Shown: positions 7,342 to 15,742, numbered from the stretch's first letter. The stretch is 33,293 nucleotides of DNA from Alphaproteobacteria bacterium (GCA_017935485.1 JAGBHO010000047.1:66285-99577); one strand, 5' to 3'. The notes: generated by a model from the letters alone, not told the origin. Program-made: numbers and translations.

Positions 7342-8056
7342 ATTCCGCTGCCGTTTTTAGCAGGCGGTCAACGAAAGGCGGAAGCGTTTCTCCGGCTTTG
7401 CCGTAAATATGGCGGTCAAAGTAAAAATTGTTGGAAGTTTCTTCCAAATTGAATTCGTAGGTTTCGGCGCCGTGAAGTTTGGCTATCTGTACAAAAGCCG
7501 CGGCCGGAAATACAACGCCGGAGGTTCCGACCGAAAGGAACAAATCGCATTCGGCCAGCAGACGGTCGACTTTGTCCATGTACAACAAGTTTTCGCCAAA
7601 GAACACGATATTGGGTTTCATCATGCCCTGAACGCCGCAGTGCGGGCAGATTGTCTCGGTATCAACGTCGCCCCAGCTTTCCATGATTTGTCCGCAGTTC
7701 AAACAGGCAGCCTGATTGATTTGACCGTGAATGTGGTATATGTTTTTGCTGCCGGCTTTTTCGTGCAATGTATCGACATTCTGGGTTATAATACTGACCG
7801 GCGCGGGATATTCCTGCTGAAGTTTGGCCAGTGCCAGATGTGCCGGATTGGGTTTGGCTTTTTGCAGCTCGGTTTTCAGCTCGTTGTAAAATTCATGCAC
7901 ATAGGCCGGATTGCGGGCAAAAGCTTCAACGGTGGCGACATCTTCCACCGGATGATTGTTCCAAAGGCCGTTGGCGGCGCGGAAAGTTGCAAGTCCCGAC
8001 TCTGCCGAAATGCCGGCACCGGTCAGTATTACAATATTTTTATAAACTTTGGCCAT
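7340..8056 (-). CDS. cobB: NAD-dependent protein deacylase, SIR2/CobB family
   Basis: This sirtuin removes acyl groups from protein lysines using NAD+, giving O-acyl-ADP-ribose and nicotinamide. The 238-aa protein has the NAD site GAGISAESGLATFR (13-26), TQNVD (91-95), the catalytic His in HIHG (H110), and a four-Cys zinc ribbon (C118, C121, C137, C140). VGTSGVVFPA at about 176-185 is the usual second NAD contact. The start ATG has GGGAGAG upstream on the minus strand. At the position where E. coli CobB and human SIRT5 have the Y-x-x-R acid-binding pair, this protein reads Y57-N-E-L60. The Arg that selects succinyl and malonyl lysine therefore seems lost, and deacetylation is the more likely activity. 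Single-gene unit, cytoplasmic. Confidence 0.93.
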   Translation of the reverse strand: MAKVYKNIVILTGAGISAESGLATFRAANGLWNNHPVEDVATVEAFARNPAYVHEFYNELKTELQKAKPNPAHLALAKLQQEYPAPVSIITQNVDTLHEKAGSKNIYHIHGQINQAACLNCGQIMESWGDVDTETICPHCGVQGMMKPNIVFFGENLLYMDKVDRLLAECDLFLSVGTSGVVFPAAAFVQIAKLHGAETYEFNLEETSNNFYFDRHIYGKAGETLPPFVDRLLKTAAE

Positions 8057-8199
8057 AGTATCTCTCCCTGTAACGGTTTATAGTCCAAATTTGTAAAGAA
8101 AAGGTAAGTTTTGAAATATTCGTTATAGAAATGTTATTTGCTTTCTGAGCTTTTTTTGTTTTTAATATCCGGTGAGAAATAATTATTTGAGGAAGAAAG

Positions 8200-9135
8200 A
8201 TGTTTTGGAAAAAGTGGTTTGAACCAAAGGCTTTTCATGAAGGATATTTGCCGGAGAAAGACGGACACCGCGTGTTTTACCGCGAGTTCGGCAATAGAAA
8301 AGGCAAGCCGGTTTTGATTTTTCACGGCGGGCCGGGCGGTTTTTGCAAGCCCCGTCATGCCAAGGTTTTTAATCTGCGCAAATACCGGGTCATTATGTTT
8401 GACCAGCGCGGCTGCGGAATGAGCCAGCCGGAAGGGCAGTGGAACAAAAACACCACAGCGGATCTGATTGAAGATGCCAGGCGGATTCTGGAGGTTTGCG
8501 GGGTTAAGGACAAAGTGATTATCCGCGGCGGTTCTTGGGGTTCGACACTGGCGTTGAAGTTTGCCGAGACTTATTCCGAAAAAGTCGAGGCTTTGGTATT
8601 GTCACAAATATTTTTGGCCAATAATGAGAGTAAAGAGTGGGAAGAAGAAGGAACACAGAATTTTTATCCCGATATTTGGGAGCAGATAGAAGAACAGGTT
8701 CCTGACAATGATTTGCTGCTCAGCTATTATGCCGGGCTGATTAATTCCGGAGAGCAGGAGAAGCAGGAAAAGGCGCTGACTTATTACGGTGCTTATGAGC
8801 GGATACTCGGCAGCCTGAATCCGCGCATCGTGCCGAAAGCGGCCGATGAAAAAGATGTGGCTTCGGCACGGATTTATATGAATTACGCCAATAAGCGTTT
8901 TTATCTTAAAGATGACGAACTGATGAAGAATATTAAGAAAATTTCATGGATCCCGACGCTGATCGTGCACAACCGGCTGGATTTTGTCTGCCCTTTGAAA
9001 GGGGCTTACCGCCTGCATAAGGCCATGAAGAATTCCAGGCTGGTTATCGTGCCGGAAAAGGGGCATGTCGGAATGCTTCTGCACCAGACCATCCGTAATG
9101 AGATGAAGGAATTTTTGAAAAATATACCGTCATAA
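8200..9135 (+). CDS. pip: Alpha/beta hydrolase, proline iminopeptidase-like (S33)
   Basis: The 311-aa protein has the S33 prolyl iminopeptidase layout. The oxyanion motif HGGPGG is at 42-47 and FDQRGCGMSQP at 67-77. The nucleophile elbow GGSWGS gives S112, with acid D261 (NRLDFVCP) and base H289 (KGHVG). These enzymes release N-terminal proline from peptides in the cytoplasm. No signal peptide is present. The start ATG has GAGGAAG upstream. It lies 63 nt before tldD and may be co-transcribed with it, joining a peptide-degradation theme. Other S33 substrates cannot be excluded from sequence. Confidence 0.85.
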   Translation: MFWKKWFEPKAFHEGYLPEKDGHRVFYREFGNRKGKPVLIFHGGPGGFCKPRHAKVFNLRKYRVIMFDQRGCGMSQPEGQWNKNTTADLIEDARRILEVCGVKDKVIIRGGSWGSTLALKFAETYSEKVEALVLSQIFLANNESKEWEEEGTQNFYPDIWEQIEEQVPDNDLLLSYYAGLINSGEQEKQEKALTYYGAYERILGSLNPRIVPKAADEKDVASARIYMNYANKRFYLKDDELMKNIKKISWIPTLIVHNRLDFVCPLKGAYRLHKAMKNSRLVIVPEKGHVGMLLHQTIRNEMKEFLKNIPS

Positions 9136-9166
9136 TTTTATGGAATTTTGCTGACAGGTATGATAC

Positions 9167-9198
9167 ACTCCTTTTACGATAGTGAAAGGAGTATTTTT
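9167..9198 (+). promoter_or_regulatory. Hairpin that contains the tldD ribosome-binding site
   Basis: ACTCCTTT (9167-9174) and AAAGGAGT (9185-9192) form a perfect 8-bp inverted repeat with a 10-nt loop, followed by ATTTTTAT. The right arm is the tldD Shine-Dalgarno itself. The structure could mask the site, act as a weak terminator after the pip gene, or both. A TATGAT at 9159-9164 could be a -10 that starts the transcript at the base of the stem, but no good -35 is visible. Confidence 0.4.
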
Positions 9199-10584
9199 AT
9201 GCTTGATAAAAAACTGGTTGCGGAAATATTGGACGAGGCGTTGTCGACGGGCGGCGATTTTGCCGAAGTTTTTGCCGAAGATAACAAGACAAAACATCTG
9301 CAGGTCGGGAACGGAAAGGTTGAAAGCGCGGGAACGAATCTGATGCGCGGCGTTGGTATCAGGGTTTTTAAGGGAGTGTTTCAGACTTATGCCTATACTA
9401 ATCTGCTTGACAGGGAAAACCTGTTAAAAACGGCGGACAAAGCTGCGGCTGCCATTGCCGGAAAAAGCGAAAAAAGAATTATTGATTTGGTTGATGTTGA
9501 GTTTGAGGACAAGCATAAAATCAAAAGATCTCCGTTTGAATTAGAGCGCAGCCGGGAGGCCGAAATTTATTGCGGTGTGGCAGGACATATGGCGGCAGCC
9601 AGTTCTTTGGTTTTGCGGACGGATATCAGCGGGTTTTATAAAAGCCGCAAGATTCTGGTGGCAAATTCGGACGGCGTCTGGGCGGAAGACGAACAAAACC
9701 GGATGCGGATTATGATGAGCGCCATTGTTAATCGGGACAACCTGACAGAGCAGGCCGGCGAGAGCAATATCGGCGGGTTAATCGGAGCAGAGATTTTTGA
9801 CTTATATAATCTGGAAGAAATTGCCGAAGACGTTGTCAGACGGGCAGTTAACAAATTGGATGCCGGAGATTGCCCGACCGGGGTGATGCCGGTGGTTATC
9901 GGCAATGAATTCGGCGGCGTTATTTTTCACGAGGCCTGCGGGCATAGTCTGGAAGCAACGTCAGTCGCGCCCGGAAGTTCCGTATTTGTCGGGAAGCTTG
10001 GACAGAAAATTGCGTCGGATCTGGTAACAGCGGTTGATGATGCAACAATTCCGAACGCCTGGGGTTCGATTAACATTGACGATGAAGGAACGCCGACGCA
10101 GCGCAAGGTGCTTATCGAAAACGGCGTTTTGAAAAATTATATGGTGGACAAGTTTGGCGGACGGCGGATGGGGATGCCGTCCAACGGTGCGTCGCGGCGG
10201 GAAAATTATAAATTTATCCCGACGTCGCGTATGAGCAATACGCTTATTTTGAATGGAAAATCAACCGAAGAAGAAATTATTGCCGCAACCCCGTACGGCC
10301 TTTATGCTAAAAAAATGGGCGGAGGGTCGGTTCATCCGACGACCGGAGAATTTAATTTTTCAGTGGACGAGGCTTATTTGATTGAAAACGGAAAAATCGG
10401 CAAACAGGTAAAAGGCGCTAAACTTGTCGGGCATGGGGCGGATATTCTGCCGAATATTGATATGGTCGGCAATAATATGGCTTATGCCTGCGGGATGTGC
10501 GGTTCGGTTTCCGGGCATATTCCGACAACGGTCGGGCAACCGGCAATCAGAGTGAAGGAATTAACGGTCGGAGGGCAGAAATAA
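9199..10584 (+). CDS. tldD: Metalloprotease TldD
   Basis: TldD is the catalytic subunit of the TldD/TldE (PmbA) zinc protease, which degrades unfolded peptides and matures some ribosomal peptides in the cytoplasm. The ATG at 9199 is chosen because AAAGGAG lies 7 nt upstream and the N-terminus then fits the family; an earlier in-frame ATG at 9148 has no ribosome site. The 461-aa protein carries the HExxxH zinc motif HEACGH (H244, E245, H249) and the glycine-rich GGSVHPTTGEFNFSV segment. It also has the C-terminal SGHIPTTVGQPAIRVKELTVGG tail region typical of the family. It overlaps pmbA by one base (TAATG), which fits an obligate heterodimer made in equal amounts. Confidence 0.95.
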   Translation: MLDKKLVAEILDEALSTGGDFAEVFAEDNKTKHLQVGNGKVESAGTNLMRGVGIRVFKGVFQTYAYTNLLDRENLLKTADKAAAAIAGKSEKRIIDLVDVEFEDKHKIKRSPFELERSREAEIYCGVAGHMAAASSLVLRTDISGFYKSRKILVANSDGVWAEDEQNRMRIMMSAIVNRDNLTEQAGESNIGGLIGAEIFDLYNLEEIAEDVVRRAVNKLDAGDCPTGVMPVVIGNEFGGVIFHEACGHSLEATSVAPGSSVFVGKLGQKIASDLVTAVDDATIPNAWGSINIDDEGTPTQRKVLIENGVLKNYMVDKFGGRRMGMPSNGASRRENYKFIPTSRMSNTLILNGKSTEEEIIAATPYGLYAKKMGGGSVHPTTGEFNFSVDEAYLIENGKIGKQVKGAKLVGHGADILPNIDMVGNNMAYACGMCGSVSGHIPTTVGQPAIRVKELTVGGQK

Positions 10585-11915
10585 TGGCTATGCGGAAGTT
10601 TGTCGATGCGGTTTATGCCGAGGCACAGAAGTCCGGCGCGGACGAGTTTCAGATTGAATACGGTTATGCCGATTGGCAAAAATTTGAGCTCTTTGAAGGA
10701 AAAATAGAGAAACAATCGGCGACGGAAGATCAAAGCTTGTCTTTGGCGGTTAAAAAAGACGGAAAAGTCGGTTATTGCCGCAGTGGAAATTTTGATGAAA
10801 CGGCGATTCCGGAGATTGTTAAGTCGGCGATGGAAAATGCCCGGCTTATCGGCGAAGGGGAGGAAAACTTTTTTTATGACGGAAAGGGTGCATATTCTGA
10901 AGCAGAATCGTATCGCCCGTTGTCTGACCGTCTGTCGGCTTTGAATCCGGTTGCGTTTATGCAGGAGATTGAGAAGAAAGCTTATGCCGCCGACAAGAGG
11001 ATTACGCAGGTTCAAAAAGTGGTGCTTTCTCAAGGTAAAACCCGCCGGATTATGCGCAATTCGCTTGGGCTTGACCTTAGTCGGGAAGATGAGAGCGCCG
11101 GCTGTTCGGTTATGGTAACGGCAGAAGACGGCAATTGTAAGGAATGGGGGTGTAAAGGCGTGGCTTTTGACAAGGAAGAAGATTTTGACGCCGCCTTTAT
11201 TGCCGGAAAAGCTGCAGAAGATGCGCTCAGCCGCCTGAACGGCATAAAGCCTGAAAGCGGTATGACAAAAGTTGTTTTTGAAAATAAGTGCTTTACCGAT
11301 ATTTTAACTTTTCTGGAGGATATTGCTTCAGCGTTAAATGTTCAGAAACAAAAATCGCAATTTGCCGGAAAAATCGGACAGCTTGCGGCTGCTCCGCTTG
11401 TGACGATAACGGATGATCCTTTATTGAAAGGCGGATATGCGACGACACCGTTTGACGGGGAGGGCGTGCCGACGCGTAAAAAAGATATTATTGCCGGCGG
11501 GGTTTTACAGACTTATCTGCACAGTCTGAAAACAGCACACAAAGACGGTGTGGCACCGACCGGAAACGGCGCCGGACGCAATGGTATCATAGAGGCGATG
11601 AATTTGCATCTGCAACCCGGGAACGCGTCTAAACAAGAGCTGTTGGAATGCGTCGGGAATGGTATTTACATTGATCGTTTGAACGGGCTTCATGCCGGTT
11701 TTCACATGGTGTCGGGTGATTTTTCATTCGGTGCCAGAGGGTATCTCATTGAAAACGGAAAAATCGGTCGTCCGTTGGTGCAGTTTACCGTTGCCGGGAA
11801 TTATTATCAGCTGCTGAAAGACATTAAAATGATTGCCGACGATTTGGAGTTTAAAACTTCCGGTTTCGGTTCTCCGACGGTTTGGGTTGATGGTCTGACT
11901 ATCGGCGGAAAGTAG
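10584..11915 (+). CDS. pmbA: TldD partner protease subunit PmbA/TldE
   Basis: PmbA (TldE) is the non-zinc subunit that pairs with TldD. The start is the ATG at 10584 that overlaps the tldD stop, with GGAGGG upstream. The 443-aa protein lacks HExxxH, as expected. It has the family blocks GGYATTPFDGEGVPTRKK, NGIYIDRLNGLHAG and FSFGARGYLIENGKIG, and ends with VWVDGLTIGGK, parallel to the TldD C-terminus. Cytoplasmic. The stop codon abuts the stop of the convergent GNAT gene with no intergenic base and no visible terminator, so transcripts from both strands probably run into each other here. Confidence 0.95.
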   Translation: MAMRKFVDAVYAEAQKSGADEFQIEYGYADWQKFELFEGKIEKQSATEDQSLSLAVKKDGKVGYCRSGNFDETAIPEIVKSAMENARLIGEGEENFFYDGKGAYSEAESYRPLSDRLSALNPVAFMQEIEKKAYAADKRITQVQKVVLSQGKTRRIMRNSLGLDLSREDESAGCSVMVTAEDGNCKEWGCKGVAFDKEEDFDAAFIAGKAAEDALSRLNGIKPESGMTKVVFENKCFTDILTFLEDIASALNVQKQKSQFAGKIGQLAAAPLVTITDDPLLKGGYATTPFDGEGVPTRKKDIIAGGVLQTYLHSLKTAHKDGVAPTGNGAGRNGIIEAMNLHLQPGNASKQELLECVGNGIYIDRLNGLHAGFHMVSGDFSFGARGYLIENGKIGRPLVQFTVAGNYYQLLKDIKMIADDLEFKTSGFGSPTVWVDGLTIGGK

Positions 11916-12347
11916 TTACAGGCTCAGATGTAAAATCGGGTGAGGTTTGCCGCTGTCATCAAGTTCATCGCGTGAAACGATATGAAAGCCCTGATGCTGA
12001 TAAAATTTCAAAGCTTCGGGGTTTTCTTCGTTAACATCGACAAGCCTGTATCCCAGCGCGACGGCATGTTCCAACAATTTTGCGCCAAGGCCGCGGCGGA
12101 AATGTTCCGGCGAAATAAACAACATTTCAACTTTGTGTTCCGATAATCCCATAAAACCGCAAAGTTTGTTGTCTTCACGGATGCCAAACAAATGCACCAG
12201 TTCCGGCAGGGCATATTTTAATATCAGCGGTTTATAGAAATCAATTTCTTCGGGTTTTAAAAAATGGTGCGTGGCTTTGACGGACGCTTCCCATATATGC
12301 AGAATTTCATCGTAATCAGCGTCAGACAGTTTAACAATATCAGTCAA
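11916..12347 (-). CDS. GNAT family N-acetyltransferase, YjaB-like
   Basis: This acetyl-CoA-dependent acetyltransferase resembles E. coli YjaB over its full length. Shared segments are IWEASVKATHHFL near the start, the motif A acetyl-CoA loop RRGLGAKLLEHA, VDVNEENPEALKFYQHQGF, and the ending DDSGKPHPILHLSL. I start it at the TTG at 12347 because GAAGGA lies just upstream on the minus strand and the product then begins TDIVKLSDADYDEI, matching the family. Another in-frame TTG at 12374 has no ribosome site. It overlaps the end of the NUDIX gene by 8 nt, so it is the third gene of a minus-strand cluster. The substrate is unknown. Confidence 0.82.
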   Translation of the reverse strand: MTDIVKLSDADYDEILHIWEASVKATHHFLKPEEIDFYKPLILKYALPELVHLFGIREDNKLCGFMGLSEHKVEMLFISPEHFRRGLGAKLLEHAVALGYRLVDVNEENPEALKFYQHQGFHIVSRDELDDSGKPHPILHLSL

Positions 12348-12981
12348 GAGATTTTCCTTCAAAGTAGTTTTCAATAGTTTTCAGAGCTTTTTGGTAGTAT
12401 TTTATGTCATGGGCGACAAAGTCATTGATTCCGACCGAACCGGTATGCGGTTTTAAGCTGCCGTTGCCATCGGATTTAAGACCGCCGATAAAGATCTGGG
12501 AAACTTTTTTGTTAAACAGGTTTTGCATATCTTTCAGGCTGGCTTCAAAAATGCCGTCGACTTGTTCCTTTTTCAGGCTCAGATCATTTAATTCTTTATC
12601 TGTTTCATAAAGGTAGGTCGGATTGAATTCATAGTTTTTATAATCGCGCCGCGTAGTAATGTGGCGGGCGGTAAAAAGTTTGTTCACGGCTTGTTCCGGA
12701 ATTTTCAGCCCGAGTTCTTCTTCGGCTTTGCGAATGCCGGCTTTGGGCTCTTCGCCCGCCCTCAAATGGCCGGCGGCGGAAACGTCAAGTTTTTGCGGGC
12801 TGTTATATTTGTTTTTGCTGCGGAGCTGAATCCAAACCTTGTGGTCATGGTTGGCCGCACGTTTGACAATCCAGCAGTGGAAAGACTTGTGCCACAGGCC
12901 TTCCTGATGGGCTTGCATAATCGGAGCCGTGCCGAGCGGGTTCATATTTTCGTCATAGATATCTATCAACTCTTCCGTCAT
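12340..12981 (-). CDS. NUDIX hydrolase
   Basis: The 213-aa protein starts at the ATG at 12981, which has AAGGAG upstream; the in-frame codons before it are probably leader. It holds a Nudix box at about 71-92 (GHLRAGEEPKAGIRKAEEEL, then GL). The spacing before the REUxEE part is one residue shorter than the textbook Gx5Ex7REUxEExGU. The family hydrolyses nucleoside diphosphates linked to another group, with Mg2+ held by the Glu cluster. The phrases LIDIYDENMNPLG and KLDVSAAGHL resemble the IPP-isomerase-like or YfcD-like branch, whose substrates are poorly known. The cluster order is TPR-methyltransferase, NUDIX, GNAT, all on the minus strand and closely spaced. Confidence 0.85.
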   Translation of the reverse strand: MTEELIDIYDENMNPLGTAPIMQAHQEGLWHKSFHCWIVKRAANHDHKVWIQLRSKNKYNSPQKLDVSAAGHLRAGEEPKAGIRKAEEELGLKIPEQAVNKLFTARHITTRRDYKNYEFNPTYLYETDKELNDLSLKKEQVDGIFEASLKDMQNLFNKKVSQIFIGGLKSDGNGSLKPHTGSVGINDFVAHDIKYYQKALKTIENYFEGKSLD

Positions 12982-12997
12982 TGCCAATCTCCTTATT

Positions 12998-14752
12998 TTA
13001 TTGCGCAACAAATACAGCACCTTCAACCGGTTGTCCGTTTTCCGTACGAAGGGTTAAAGGCGTCCGCTTTATGTCAGCGTATCCGTATTTGGTTAAAATG
13101 TTGTTAATATACAACGGATTGTGCTTATACCTGCCGGTTTCCGCAAGCCGATAATCCGGCGTATCCGAGGTCGTTTCAACAGAGAAAATCAGGCGGTGAG
13201 GAGTGCAAAGCCTGATAACGTCGTCGAGGCAACCAAAGTAGCAAAAGACGTCGGCGGCGCTGATCAGCGCCGTGTCAGCGGGCAGGCCGGTTTGCAGGAA
13301 GCTGATTATGTCTTGCGAGACGAGACGGTCGTAGGCATTTTTGCTTTGAGCAAGTTTTAACATTTCGGGCGAGAGGTCAACACCGATTATTTTGTTTTGC
13401 GGCGTTTTAAGAGCTTCTCCCACAAGCCCCGAACCACACCCCAGATCCACAATGGTCCCTTTAACATCTCCCGCAAGGTTTCTAAAGTTTCGCGGAAGCT
13501 GATAACCAACATTTTGGAGAACCAGCTCATAAGTATCAGCGAAATGGTCAAAAAACTTTTGAGTAAAAATTTTATCAGGCGCAATATTTTCTCCTTTGAA
13601 AACGGCGTTAATATGTGTTGCATATATATTCCGAGGGTTTTGCTCCGCCCAGTTGGCCGCAATTTTTTGTGCTTCTTCCTTCCGGCCGGAACGATAAAGA
13701 AGAGTGAGGGTTTCGGTGATATTCAGAGATATTTCTTCCAGATCCGGATTATATTTGAAAGCATTAAACAACAGGCCGAGGGCTTCGGTATAGTCTCCGG
13801 TGCCTTTGAGGATTAATCCGAGATTGTTGCTGGCTTCGGCAGAATGCGGATTTATCAGGACAGCGCTGCGGAAAGTTTCCAGTGCTTCCGGCAGGCGGTG
13901 TTGTTTTTGAAGCAGAACAGCATAGTTAAGACAGGCGTCAAAACTGTTTTTATCCAACTCAAGCGCCCGAAGATAAAGTTTTTCGGCTTCGTCTTCGTTT
14001 TGTTCGGAAAGAAAGTTTGCGCGGTTGATAAGGGCGGAAATGTTGTCGGGATCGGTTTGCAGGGTTTGCTGCAAAAACGGCTGGGCTTGTTGCCGGTCGC
14101 CCTTTTGCAGGCAGATTTCGGCAAGCAGCAGGTTGATGTCGGCATTTTCGGGGGCAAGTTCCAAGGCTTTTCGGGCATAAGTTTCTGCATCGGCCATATT
14201 TTTGTCTTGTCGGCAGAGATTGGCCAGATGATAAAAGGCCAAAGGTTCCTCAGGGAATTGCGTGCTCAGTTCTTTCAGTTTCACCGCAGCTTTTGCTGTG
14301 GCGTCAAGCAGGGCCAGGCGGACCAGGGCCTCATAATACTGCGGGTCTTTTGTCAGAGCCTGCTTATAATAATGCTTTGCCTGTTCCGGCTGATTTTGGT
14401 CGCGGTACAAGTTTGCCAGCTGGACATAAGTTTCTTTGACATCCGGCGCAAGAGCAATAACTTTCTGAAAGGCCTCCGCAGCTTCACGGGGTTTGTGCCA
14501 GTTGGCCAGAGAAACGCCGAGATTGAAGTAATAGGGCGCTTTTTCCTCCGGCGCACAGCGAATGGCCTGATAAAAAAAGTTGACGGCCTCCTGATCAATA
14601 CCGCGGCTTTGGGCAATTAATCCAAGCAGATTTAAGACATCCGGCTGGCGGGGGGACGTTTCCAGTATCTGACGATAAATTTGTTCCGCCGCAACAAGGT
14701 TTCCGGCATCATGCAGGCTTAAAGCGCGTTGAAAAAGCAAATCGTATGACAT
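12998..14752 (-). CDS. TPR-repeat protein fused to a SAM-dependent methyltransferase
   Basis: The 584-aa protein has two parts. Residues 1 to about 385 are a run of tetratricopeptide repeats, with helical 34-residue units such as AAEQIYRQILETSPRQPDVLNLLG and AEKLYLRALELDKNSFDACLNYA broken only by a less regular middle. Residues about 390-584 are a class I methyltransferase with the SAM loop VDLGCGSG (435-442) and the acidic GVDLSPEML (457-465). ADVFCYFGCLDD marks the motif IV area. Similar fusions are known in alphaproteobacteria, but the substrate is generally unknown. It has AAAGGAG before its ATG and is the first gene of the cluster. It is predicted cytoplasmic because no signal peptide is present. 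Confidence 0.9.
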   Translation of the reverse strand: MSYDLLFQRALSLHDAGNLVAAEQIYRQILETSPRQPDVLNLLGLIAQSRGIDQEAVNFFYQAIRCAPEEKAPYYFNLGVSLANWHKPREAAEAFQKVIALAPDVKETYVQLANLYRDQNQPEQAKHYYKQALTKDPQYYEALVRLALLDATAKAAVKLKELSTQFPEEPLAFYHLANLCRQDKNMADAETYARKALELAPENADINLLLAEICLQKGDRQQAQPFLQQTLQTDPDNISALINRANFLSEQNEDEAEKLYLRALELDKNSFDACLNYAVLLQKQHRLPEALETFRSAVLINPHSAEASNNLGLILKGTGDYTEALGLLFNAFKYNPDLEEISLNITETLTLLYRSGRKEEAQKIAANWAEQNPRNIYATHINAVFKGENIAPDKIFTQKFFDHFADTYELVLQNVGYQLPRNFRNLAGDVKGTIVDLGCGSGLVGEALKTPQNKIIGVDLSPEMLKLAQSKNAYDRLVSQDIISFLQTGLPADTALISAADVFCYFGCLDDVIRLCTPHRLIFSVETTSDTPDYRLAETGRYKHNPLYINNILTKYGYADIKRTPLTLRTENGQPVEGAVFVAQ

Positions 14753-15071
14753 TCGGGCAAACTCCTTTGTTTGTTTAATATTAGGTTATCCGTGTGAAAA
14801 ATCCAGAGATTTTTTGAAGATTTTTCTTGAAATTTGTATTTGATTGTTGTAAGTTATGCTCACTTCCGAGAAGGCGGGTTGGAATATACCCCGTTTTACG
14901 GGTGCGGAAATAAGGCGCGGAACAGAAAATATGCCGGATTTGCGGTGTAGGGACGTGCCGGAATCAGAGAACCGAAATGTGCCGGATTTATGGCGCGCCG
15001 AGGTGTTTGTATTCGTACGGCGTAAGACTATCGGGACAATAATGTAAGCTTATTAAAAAAGGAAAAATTTT
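14753..15071 (+). other. Intergenic region and rpsD leader
   Basis: This 319-nt stretch separates the minus-strand TPR-methyltransferase gene from rpsD. It must hold both promoters. A possible rpsD promoter is TTGAAA (14827-14832) with a 17-nt spacer and TAAGTT (14850-14855), a weak match. The remaining ~200 nt before rpsD include a small hairpin (CCCGT 14890-14894 with ACGGG 14898-14902) and a short tandem repeat described separately. No tRNA is visible. The 63-codon frame at 14856-15047 is not convincing as a gene. Confidence 0.5.
14932..15003 (+). repeat. Three imperfect 24-nt tandem units in the rpsD leader
   Basis: TGCCGGA recurs exactly every 24 nt at 14932, 14956 and 14980. Units one and three also share TGCCGGATTT. 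The rest of each unit is diverged. The role is unknown; it could be a duplicated leader element. Confidence 0.45.
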
Positions 15072-15686
15072 ATGAAAAGTATTGTTTCTGCAAAGAAAAA
15101 AGTTGAACGCAGATATATGAGCAACCTGTGGGGCAATCCGAACAGCTCTTTTGCCAAAAGAGAATATGCTCCGGGGCAGCATGGCCAGAGAAGAAAAAAA
15201 CAAACTGACTATGGTGAGCAGCTCTATGCAAAACAGAGATTGAAAACTTATTACGGCAACGTTTCTGAAAAACAGTTCCACAAATATTATGTTGAAGCTG
15301 TACGCAGAACCGGTGATGCCGCCGAGAACCTGGTCGGCATTTTGGAATCCCGTCTGGACAATCTGGTTTGGAAGTCAAAATTTGTTCCGACAATTTTTGC
15401 CGCCCGTCAGTTTGTTAACCACGGCCATGTTCTTGTTAACGGCAAGAAGGTTAATATTCCTTCTTATATTGTTAAAGCCGGCGATGTTATTGAAGTTCGC
15501 GAAAAATCAAAGCAGCTGCCTGTCGTTTTGGCTGCTATTGAGTCTACAAACCGCGATTTTCCGGGATATTTGGAAGTTGACAGCAAAAAGTTGACAGCCA
15601 AATATTCTTTTGTTCCGAAATTTGATGACATTCCTTATGCTTGTCAGCAGGAACCGAATCTGGTTATCGAGTTCTACTCAAGATAA
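15072..15686 (+). CDS. rpsD: 30S ribosomal protein S4
   Basis: S4 binds 16S rRNA and nucleates assembly of the 30S body. The 204-aa protein has the S4 N-terminal region with SNLWGNP and [12 protein letters not shown]. The S4 RNA-binding domain at about 93-150 includes [19 protein letters not shown] and [11 protein letters not shown]. The ending [11 protein letters not shown] and the whole-protein pattern match alphaproteobacterial S4 proteins. No zinc cysteines are present in the N-terminus. The ATG has AAAAAAGGAA upstream. The gene stands alone, not next to rpsM/rpsK/rpoA, as in other Alphaproteobacteria. This is the best taxonomic marker in the window. Confidence 0.98.
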   Translation: MKSIVSAKKKVERRYMSNLWGNPNSSFAKREYAPGQHGQRRKKQTDYGEQLYAKQRLKTYYGNVSEKQFHKYYVEAVRRTGDAAENLVGILESRLDNLVWKSKFVPTIFAARQFVNHGHVLVNGKKVNIPSYIVKAGDVIEVREKSKQLPVVLAAIESTNRDFPGYLEVDSKKLTAKYSFVPKFDDIPYACQQEPNLVIEFYSR

Positions 15687-15710
15687 TCGGTTTTTTAGAG
15701 AAATCAAAAA

Positions 15711-15742
15711 CCTCAGGAGTTATGCAAGCCCTGAGGTTTTTT
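15711..15742 (+). terminator. Rho-independent terminator of rpsD
   Basis: CCTCAGG (15711-15717) pairs with CCTGAGG (15730-15736) around a 12-nt loop. The flanking A run and following T run (15737-15742) extend the stem. Confidence 0.9.

Noticed and set aside
8098..8127. A second CGTTATA, identical to the -10 of the ECF promoter, upstream of the proline iminopeptidase gene.
   Set aside because: No GAAC is present at the required distance; the nearest GAAA is 19 nt away, so it is probably chance in AT-rich DNA.
14856..15047. 63-codon frame upstream of rpsD.
   Set aside because: No ribosome site, odd composition, overlaps the likely promoter and leader of rpsD; kept only as a repeat observation.
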